Of a stretch of 64,000 nucleotides of DNA, positions 42,305-48,434 are shown piece after piece. Position 1 is the stretch's first letter; each line of letters opens with the position of its first letter. The stretch lies in assembly GCA_900763875.1 (NCBI GenBank), contig CAAFLX010000038.1, positions 1-64,000 of the forward strand, in the 5' to 3' direction. Made by a program: the position numbers and the translations under genes. The DNA comes from Clostridia bacterium. GTDB lineage: Bacteria > Bacillota > Clostridia > Christensenellales > CAG-917. The notes under the pieces are model-generated. The model was not told the origin of the DNA and did no database searches. It saw only the letters and a program-made list of their open reading frames with translations.

Positions 42305-43260
42305 CCTCTCCTCCTTTGCGACGGGTCGTCAATGGTGCTTATTGCGTCTGCTATAAAGTTTGAAATTATCACGCTGAGCGCAATCACAAGCAATGCGCCT
42401 TGCAGCACGGGAAAGTCCTTGTTGTTGATCGCCTCGTTGACGAGCATACCCACACCGTCGATTGAGAAAATCTTTTCGATGACGATCGAGCCTGCAATCA
42501 TATGTCCGAAACTCGTGCCGAGCATAGATATAAACGGCGCGGAAATGTTTGGGAAGATATGCGTGTTGCGTATTCTCGCCCCTTGAAGTCCCTTTGCGCG
42601 AGCATACACGACGTATCTGTTTTCGCAAACGCTTGCCGCTTGGTTGCGAACGAGAAGATATTTTTTTGGCGTTGATACGAGCGTGAGTGTGAACACAGGC
42701 AAAATGAGGTGCAAAAGCCTGTCGCCAAAGCCGCTTTTGCCAATGGAATTGAGTGCTCCCGATGGCAAAATATGCCACTTGAACGCAAAAAGTATCAACA
42801 ACATAATTGCCATAAGAAAGTTGGGGATTGCGTCGACAAGCACCATTGCCGAGCTTAACCCGACGTCGGTGAATTGCGATTTTTTAGAGCCTGCCAAAAG
42901 CCCCAACCAATATGCCAAAAGCGCGGAAAAGAGCCACGCCGGAAGTGCTATTTGAATTGTGCGAGTGATTTTTTCGCCGATTACGCCGCCCACGTCGCAT
43001 CCAAGGTGGTAGGAATATCCCCACTCCCCTTTGAACAAGTTTTTTACGTATAGCCCGAACTGCTCGCCAAGCGGCTTGTCAAGCCCCATTTTTGAATACA
43101 ATTCGTCATACTCCTCTTGCGTCATAACGGTGTCGTCAGAGCCGATGAGGTTGTCAAGAGGGTCGCCGGGCATAAGACGGGGCAAGAAAAAATTGAACAC
43201 GAAAATTGCGACCAACGCCACAATGGAAAATATTGCGTTTTTTGCGAATTTTCTTGCCAT
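42301..43260 (-). CDS. ABC transporter permease (OppB/DppB/NikB type)
   Basis: A 319-residue permease. The N-terminus (IVALVAIFVFNFFLPRLMPGDPLDNLIGSD) has the OppB-type PGDP motif, and the EAA loop is YARAKGLQGARIRNTHIFPN. It follows the substrate-binding protein gene after a 143-base gap with two hairpins and overlaps the next permease gene by four bases. Confidence 0.93.
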   Translation of the reverse strand: MARKFAKNAIFSIVALVAIFVFNFFLPRLMPGDPLDNLIGSDDTVMTQEEYDELYSKMGLDKPLGEQFGLYVKNLFKGEWGYSYHLGCDVGGVIGEKITRTIQIALPAWLFSALLAYWLGLLAGSKKSQFTDVGLSSAMVLVDAIPNFLMAIMLLILFAFKWHILPSGALNSIGKSGFGDRLLHLILPVFTLTLVSTPKKYLLVRNQAASVCENRYVVYARAKGLQGARIRNTHIFPNISAPFISMLGTSFGHMIAGSIVIEKIFSIDGVGMLVNEAINNKDFPVLQGALLVIALSVIISNFIADAISTIDDPSQRRRG

Positions 43261-43295
43261 TTTGCCCTTTGTTTTTTTGAATAATATTGTTTTTT

Positions 43296-43377
43296 GGGGC
43301 GGACTGCTTACGCCGCCCCTTGTGATTTTGTTGCTTTTATCGTTTTATCGAGCCGTCGAAAAGGCGGCTCGATAAAA
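43296..43377 (-). promoter_or_regulatory. Two intercistronic hairpins after the binding-protein gene
   Basis: TTTTATCGAGCCG (43343-43355) pairs CGGCTCGATAAAA (43365-43377), 13 bp perfect, directly after the substrate-binding protein gene. GGGGCGG (43296-43302) pairs CCGCCCC (43313-43319). On the minus strand the first could act as a partial terminator or an RNA-stabilising hairpin, the usual way to make more binding protein than permease. Confidence 0.65.
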
Positions 43378-43403
43378 AGTGAGTATTACGCTTTGCGCGC
43401 GAC

Positions 43404-45026
43404 TTATTTTGCGCTGGCTTCGCTCTTGGTGAGAGTTTCAAAACCGACAACGTTGAGAAGTCCGAGCTTGGTGTCGAGCTTGAGTCCGTCAAGTCTTGAA
43501 GAATATGCTTGAGTGTACTCATCATAGAACATAGGCACAAAGACAACGTTTTTGACCATAAAGTCTTGATATTTGCCTGCCGCGACTTTAAGCTCGTCAT
43601 CCGTTCTTGCGCCAATCATTGCTTTGAGGACTTTGCCATACTCGGTGAGATTGCCGTCTTTGTCCTCAACAATCATTTGTCCGTGGCAAGCGGGATTCAA
43701 CTTGCCGGGCATCATACTGGTGCTTGGCGCAAGAGTGTATCTTGTTGCGTATCCTGCCTCGAAGCTGTAGCCTGCGTCGGTGATGCCCACAAGGTCAGCC
43801 ATATGCTCGCCTGCCTTGTATGTAGCAACCCAGTCTTCTTTGCCCTTTTCGTCCAAGGTGACGTTGACCATGCCGTTTTCTTCGATTTGAGTTTTGAGAA
43901 GTTTGGCATATTGGGTGTCGTTTGCCGCTTTGTTGACGAGAAGGTGGAACTCGAATTTTTTGGTTTCGCTGTAACCTGCCTCTTTCAAGAGTGCCTTTGC
44001 GGCTTCAAGATCGCGTTGCCAAACATCGGTTTCTTTATATCCGAAGATGGTGGGCGCAACCACGCCTTGTCTTGAGGGCTTGCTTTGTTCAGAACCGAAA
44101 GTCGCACGAATCTTGTCAAAGTCGATGGAGAGCGCGATTGCCTTTCTAACTCTTGCGTCAGTCACTTTTTGGTTGTTGAAGAACAAAGATTTGGGGATTG
44201 CTCTTGTTGTGTTGTCAACGTAAAGTTTGACGTCTTCAACGGTTTTGAGCGATTCGACAACGGCGGGACTAAGACCTTTTGCATAGTTGTAAACCATATC
44301 GATTTCCTTGGCTTTGAGTGCGCCGACAAGAACTTCTTCGTTTTGGAAAATTCTGAAAACAACCTTGTCAAACGCAATCTTTTTTGCGCCGGGATATTTT
44401 GCGTACTTGGTGAAAGTCAAAGTGCCGGCATTTTTGTCGTAGTTTTCATACTTGAACGGGCCTGCGCCGATGACGGAATCCGTGTCGGAGAGCGTTTCTT
44501 TGGTTTTGCCATCAAAAAGATGTTTGGGGACGATGACTTTGGACGCTACCGTTTCAAGGAACTTGCTTTCGGGAGTGCAAAGAGTGTAGACGAGGGAGTT
44601 GCCTTCCTTTTTGACTTCCGCATAGTCGGCATCCTTGGTCAACTTGGAAAAACCTGTTGACAAGGTGAATTCCACGTCATCGATGGTGAGAGGTGTGCCG
44701 TCGTGCCAAGTGAAGCCTTCTCTTAGCGTAACGGTGACGGTTTTTGCGCCTTCGCTTGTTTTGTAGTCGCAAGCAAGCGCGCGATATTCGCCGTCGATTT
44801 TTGCAAACGGCGTGAGTTGAGATACTGTTGCCGAAAGCATACTGAAGTTGTAGCCGGGTTGACCGCCTGTTGCGTCAAGTCTATTGAGGGACTTGACGGG
44901 CATTGACGTGCCGACAATCAAGGTCTTGCTGTCGGAGCTATTGTTGTTGCACGCAACGAGCACAACGCTCATGATAACGAGCATTGCAAGTGCGAGCACA
45001 AACAAGATTCTTTTGCTGTTTTTCAT
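43404..45026 (-). CDS. Family 5 extracellular solute-binding lipoprotein
   Basis: A 540-residue lipoprotein (lipobox VLVAC, C26) of the SBP_bac_5 family that delivers peptides, nickel complexes or similar ligands to an ABC transporter. The family block YRALACDYKTSEGAKTVTVTLREGFTWHDGTPLTIDDVEFT is clear, with later ATFGSEQSKPSRQGVV. Ligand cannot be read off; NikA and OppA/DppA share this fold. It sits third in the operon, after the two ATPases. Confidence 0.92.
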   Translation of the reverse strand: MKNSKRILFVLALAMLVIMSVVLVACNNNSSDSKTLIVGTSMPVKSLNRLDATGGQPGYNFSMLSATVSQLTPFAKIDGEYRALACDYKTSEGAKTVTVTLREGFTWHDGTPLTIDDVEFTLSTGFSKLTKDADYAEVKKEGNSLVYTLCTPESKFLETVASKVIVPKHLFDGKTKETLSDTDSVIGAGPFKYENYDKNAGTLTFTKYAKYPGAKKIAFDKVVFRIFQNEEVLVGALKAKEIDMVYNYAKGLSPAVVESLKTVEDVKLYVDNTTRAIPKSLFFNNQKVTDARVRKAIALSIDFDKIRATFGSEQSKPSRQGVVAPTIFGYKETDVWQRDLEAAKALLKEAGYSETKKFEFHLLVNKAANDTQYAKLLKTQIEENGMVNVTLDEKGKEDWVATYKAGEHMADLVGITDAGYSFEAGYATRYTLAPSTSMMPGKLNPACHGQMIVEDKDGNLTEYGKVLKAMIGARTDDELKVAAGKYQDFMVKNVVFVPMFYDEYTQAYSSRLDGLKLDTKLGLLNVVGFETLTKSEASAK

Positions 45027-45136
45027 AGTTTTCTCCTATATATAATTTTTATTTTTTATCGATTTATAGCGATTTTGCGAACGTTTTGCCACCATTTCGG
45101 CTTTTCACGCAATATCCTGTACGTTTTGAGCGCCGT

Positions 45137-45835
45137 TTATTGCTCCTTTTCGACAACGCCGTCTTTCAAAAGATAGATTTCGTCGCAAAAATCTTTGACC
45201 GTTTCAAGATCGTGAGAGATGAACAGCACGGATATGCCCAACGTAGCCACAAGTTTGTCGTACAGGTCGAGTATGCTTTTGGTGGTGGCGGGGTCGAGCA
45301 TTGACGTTGATTCGTCACTTATGAGCAAAGTCGGCTGAATGGCAAGCGCACGTGCTATCACAAGCCTTTGCACTTGTCCGCCGCTCAAATGCAGCGGAAG
45401 CCTGTTCCAAAGCGTGCGCTCAAGCCCCACCGTATCAAACAGTTGCAACGCCTTCTCTTTTGCATCCTTGCCGAGTTTTGCGTGCTTGGTTGCAACAAGT
45501 GCCTCTTTCACCGTATCCCCCGCGCGCTGCATAGGATCGAGCGCAAGCAATGGCTGTTGCGGCACAATCTGAATCTCTTTTCCGAGCAACTTGTCATACT
45601 TGCCTTTGTCGCTCCAAAGCGATTTGCCGTCTTTGAGCGCAACTCCGCAATCGGGAGCAACCGCTCCGCAAAGCACGTTGGCTATTGTTGACTTGCCCTC
45701 GCCGCTCTTGCCGATAAGCCCGACTTTTTTGCCGTCGCCTATCTCAAACGACACGTCCGTGAGGGCAACCGTGGCCGTTGCGCTTTTGCCTTTGCCGACG
45801 GAGAAAGTCTTGGATATGTTTTGCAATTCTATCAT
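45137..45835 (-). CDS. ABC transporter ATP-binding protein (OppF/NikE type)
   Basis: A 232-residue ATPase. Walker A is GLIGKSGEGKSTIAN, the Q-loop region IVPQQPLLALDPMQ, the signature LSGGQVQRLVIARAL, Walker B LLISDESTS and the H-loop SHDLETV. The C-terminal extra domain of OppF is short. The start at 45835 overlaps the stop of the partner ATPase gene (ATGA); a longer frame upstream lies within that gene. Confidence 0.92.
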   Translation of the reverse strand: MIELQNISKTFSVGKGKSATATVALTDVSFEIGDGKKVGLIGKSGEGKSTIANVLCGAVAPDCGVALKDGKSLWSDKGKYDKLLGKEIQIVPQQPLLALDPMQRAGDTVKEALVATKHAKLGKDAKEKALQLFDTVGLERTLWNRLPLHLSGGQVQRLVIARALAIQPTLLISDESTSMLDPATTKSILDLYDKLVATLGISVLFISHDLETVKDFCDEIYLLKDGVVEKEQ

Positions 45836-46605
45836 TGTTTCGCCGTCCTTTGCAAAAGCGATTTGGTGTAGTCGTGCTTTGGCGAGGCGACAATGTCTTT
45901 TGACAAACCGTACTCCACTTGCTCGCCGCCTTTTAGCACAAGCATTTTGTCGCAAGTGGTTGCAAGGCTCATATCGTGCGTGACAAAAATCTTGGCACTG
46001 TCTTGAAACTCTTGGTTGACGCATTGCAAAAATACGTCCGCCGTTTCGGCGTCTATGCCGCGCGTCGCCTCGTCGGCAACGATAAGTTTGGGTTGCGAGC
46101 AAAGCGCGATTGCAAGCACAACCCTTTGCGCCTGTCCGCCGCTTATCTCGAAAGAATATTTTTCAAGTACCCTTTCGTCCTCAAGCCCCACTTTTGCCAA
46201 ATTGAAAAGCGCGTGCTCTTTTTTTTGCGCCCTGTTGAGTTTCAAACCGCTGCGAGCAAAAGCCTCGTAAATCTGCGTCTTGATTTTCAAAGACGGGTTC
46301 AACGATTCGCTTGCGCCCTGCGGAATGAAAGCTATGCTCTTGCCCAAATTCCGTTTGAGCGCGCGCGAGTTTTTAAGCACGTTTTCGCCGTCGAAAACAA
46401 CCGCTCCCGTTGCAAAACAGTTGTCGGCAAGCGCGCCTATGAGTGCGTCAACAATCATAGACTTGCCCGAGCCGGACTCTCCAACGATAGCCAACCGCTG
46501 TCCGTCTTCAAGGCTGAAAGATACGCCCCCGACTATCTTTTCGGTCGAGCGCAAAAACTCTGCGTATACGCAAAGATTCTCAACTTGAAGCACGATTTCA
46601 CTCAT
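45832..46605 (-). CDS. ABC transporter ATP-binding protein (OppD/NikD type)
   Basis: A 257-residue ATPase with Walker A IVGESGSGKSMIVDAL, Q-loop FIPQGASESLNPSL, signature ISGGQAQRVVLAIAL (Ile replaces the usual Leu) and Walker B LIVADEATRGID, a NikD/OppD-type arrangement. It is the first gene of the six-gene operon. The start at 46605 lies six bases after a TATAAT box with no Shine-Dalgarno sequence. Confidence 0.92.
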   Translation of the reverse strand: MSEIVLQVENLCVYAEFLRSTEKIVGGVSFSLEDGQRLAIVGESGSGKSMIVDALIGALADNCFATGAVVFDGENVLKNSRALKRNLGKSIAFIPQGASESLNPSLKIKTQIYEAFARSGLKLNRAQKKEHALFNLAKVGLEDERVLEKYSFEISGGQAQRVVLAIALCSQPKLIVADEATRGIDAETADVFLQCVNQEFQDSAKIFVTHDMSLATTCDKMLVLKGGEQVEYGLSKDIVASPKHDYTKSLLQRTAKQ

Positions 46606-46611
46606 ACCTAA

Positions 46612-46640
46612 ATTATAACAGTTCAAAACAGTTGAATCAA
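46612..46640 (-). promoter_or_regulatory. Promoter of the ABC transporter operon, predicted leaderless
   Basis: On the minus strand TTGATT, 17 bases and TATAAT, then TTAGGT and the ATG at 46605. The transcript would begin next to the start codon. Confidence 0.6.
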
Positions 46641-46675
46641 GCTAAATCGCACACTATTGTACGGCAAATTGTCAC

Positions 46676-46710
46676 AAAACAAAACAAATCGAAACAGTTT
46701 GTTTTGTTTT
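46676..46710. promoter_or_regulatory. 13-bp inverted repeat between the divergent ABC and TetR genes
   Basis: AAAACAAAACAAA (46676-46688) and TTTGTTTTGTTTT (46698-46710) form a perfect inverted repeat around TCGAAACAG. It lies upstream of both promoters and may be an operator or a protective terminator. Confidence 0.5.
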
Positions 46711-46734
46711 TTTAATAAAATCGTACTGTATGTC

Positions 46735-46764
46735 TTGACGAGCGTACATCGTGTTTGATATAAT
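46735..46764 (+). promoter_or_regulatory. Promoter of the TetR gene
   Basis: TTGACG (46735-46740), 18 bases, TATAAT (46759-46764). The spacer holds ACGA-GCGTACA-TCGT, a possible TetR operator half-site pair. Confidence 0.6.
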
Positions 46765-46794
46765 TCAATCAGCAAAAAAAATGGAGCGGATATT

Positions 46795-47349
46795 ATGAAC
46801 AAGAAAATCAGCGCAACAACCGAGAAGATTTACAACGCTTTTGCAGAGGTCTTGCTTGAAAAAGAGTACTCCGACGTGCGCATACAGGACGTGTTGGACA
46901 AGAGCGGCGTGGCGCGCAGCACTTTCTATGCCCACTACAAAACCAAAGAGGATTTGCTCAAATCCATTTGCACCACCATTTTCGGGCACGTCTTCTCCCA
47001 CTCCCTCGAAGAGGAGCAAAGCCACGACTTCTCAAAATCGTCAATCTTTGACTACAAGCACTTCATCACGCACATCTTTTACCACCTGCACGACGAAAAA
47101 ACCCTCGTCCACGCAATTCTGCTCTCGCAAAGCAAGGATACGTTTCTCAACTACCTACGCGGCGAATTGAGAGAATTTGCAACCGCTTGCGTGGAAAACA
47201 ACTTTGTCACGGGCAAAGATCTTCCCAAACCGCTGAAAATCAATTCGGTCATCGAAAACTTTGTGCTCCTCGTCGAATATTGGGACTCCACCGCCTTCAC
47301 CGACACCCCCGAACGCCTGACCGAATACTTTTTGATCATGAACGAATAA
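46795..47349 (+). CDS. TetR-family transcriptional regulator
   Basis: A 184-residue regulator. The N-terminal HTH is TTEKIYNAFAEVLLEKEYSDVRIQDVLDKSGVARSTFYAHYKTKEDLL, and the C-terminal ligand domain is all-helical with several His residues (HFITHIFYHLHDEK). It is divergent from the ABC transporter operon, which it probably controls. Good promoter upstream; the ribosome site GGAGCGG is fair. Confidence 0.9.
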   Translation: MNKKISATTEKIYNAFAEVLLEKEYSDVRIQDVLDKSGVARSTFYAHYKTKEDLLKSICTTIFGHVFSHSLEEEQSHDFSKSSIFDYKHFITHIFYHLHDEKTLVHAILLSQSKDTFLNYLRGELREFATACVENNFVTGKDLPKPLKINSVIENFVLLVEYWDSTAFTDTPERLTEYFLIMNE

Positions 47350-47391
47350 CCGAAAAACCGCATAAAACATGCAAACGGAGTGACACGGGAA

Positions 47392-47505
47392 AAATGATAT
47401 CACTTTGTGATGATATCGTGCATTGCACGATGATATCGCACTTGGTGCGATGATATCCAACCGATGTTTGGATTGTGGAATATTCCACTTGCGCCAAAGG
47501 CGCAC
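47392..47505 (+). repeat. RTGATAT hairpin array D3
   Basis: Heptamers ATGATAT separate CACTTTGTG, CGTGCATTGCACG, CGCACTTGGTGCG and CCAACCGATGTTTGG, then ATTGTGGAATATTCCAC and TGCGCCAAAGGCGCA. It starts 42 bases after the TetR stop and points away from that gene. Confidence 0.85.
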
Positions 47506-47512
47506 ACACCAA

Positions 47513-47594
47513 GCAGAAAATCTTGCGAAATTGTGGCTGGAGTTTTTGCCCCTGCTCAAAACTGATAGCAAAGATTGTCTGCGCGGTAGAAATT
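47513..47594 (+). repeat. Dispersed repeat B, copy 2
   Basis: GCAGAAAATCTTGCG at the left, AGCAAAGATTGTCTGCGCGG at the right, with the conserved GGCTGGAGTTTTTGCC centre. Inverted ends suggest a small non-autonomous element. Confidence 0.7.
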
Positions 47595-47595
47595 G

Positions 47596-47706
47596 TGAGA
47601 ACAAGTGCGGTCGGTGGCAACCGCCACTGCGTTTTCGTTTCTATTTGGGGGATTCCCACGTCGCTTTGCTCCTCTGAATGACAATCTGGGCGGTTGCCAT
47701 AACCGC
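47596..47706 (+). repeat. Dispersed repeat F, copy 2
   Basis: Contains GGGGATTCCCACGTCGC and TGCTCCTCTGAATGACA. Between repeat B and the element E cluster, in the same order as at 53101-53290. Confidence 0.65.
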
Positions 47707-48083
47707 AACGCCGTTTGAGCAAGTGAGATGAAGAACAAGAAAGAGCCTGCCAACATAGACAGGAGCGTACTCTGTGTACGTGACTGTTTATGGGGCAGAC
47801 TCTGACACAGTTATTCGCTCAATATTTTATAGAATAGTGTGCCAAATCGATAAAGAGCGAGGAAAAACCCCTTGCGCGGCAACCCTAATGTACATAAGGT
47901 ACATGAGTTGACGAGCAAAGGGCTTTAACAATGCTATTTGCAGAGATATTGTTTGTTGTAATAAAGCCGCTATTGAGATGAAGAACAAGGAAGAGCCTGC
48001 CAACATAGACAGGAGCGTACTTGGTGTACGTGACTGTTTATGGGGCAGGCTCTGACACAGTTATTCGCTCAATAGCGGCTTTA
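47707..48083 (+). repeat. Nested hairpin element E, cluster of three units after hypA
   Basis: Unit 1 (about 47712-47826): GATGAAGAACAAGAAA, GAGCCTGCC/GGCAGACTC, hairpin ACAG-GA-GCGTAC-TCTGT-GTACGT-GA-CTGT, CTGACACAGTTATTCG. Unit 2 (about 47830-47940) is divergent: CCCCTTGC/GCAAAGGG and ATGTAC-ATAAG-GTACAT. Unit 3 (47957-48083): outer arms AATAAAGCCGCTATTGAG/CTCAATAGCGGCTTTATT (18 bp, perfect), GATGAAGAACAAGGAA, GAGCCTGCC (47993-48001)/GGCAGGCTC (48044-48052), hairpin with loop TTGGT. The outer right arm includes the hypA stop codon. Confidence 0.7.
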
Positions 48084-48425
48084 TTCTACGGCGATTTCTT
48101 TGATAAGCATCTCGTTTCCACGCACCAAATACGTCTTTTCACTGCCGCAATGGGGGCAGATTTTGCCGTATTGGACGGTGGGATATTCTTGCTTGCAAGA
48201 CTCGCAGTAGGTGACGGCATTGATCGGTTCGATTTCAAGAATGCAACCGCGCAGAAGGTCGGTGCGGTTGGCATTCCAATTCCAACAATCTATAAGTTGC
48301 TCGTTCACAACGGTGGACACTTCGCCGATTTGCAAGACAACTTTTTTGATTTTGGTCGCTTTGTTTTCGACGGCGACGTCGCGCACGATGTCCGCGATGT
48401 GAAAAACTACGCCCAATTCGTGCAT
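48081..48425 (-). CDS. hypA: HypA, nickel metallochaperone
   Basis: Delivers nickel to [NiFe] hydrogenase (and in some species urease) together with HypB. The 114 residues start MHELG, so His2 can bind nickel. The zinc site is C74/C77/C90/C93 (YCESCKQEYP, ICPHCGSEK). Length is normal. Last gene of hypB-hypB-flavoprotein-hypA, 9 bases after the flavoprotein. Its stop codon is inside the outer stem of a hairpin element. Confidence 0.93.
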   Translation of the reverse strand: MHELGVVFHIADIVRDVAVENKATKIKKVVLQIGEVSTVVNEQLIDCWNWNANRTDLLRGCILEIEPINAVTYCESCKQEYPTVQYGKICPHCGSEKTYLVRGNEMLIKEIAVE

Positions 48426-48434
48426 TTCAACCTC

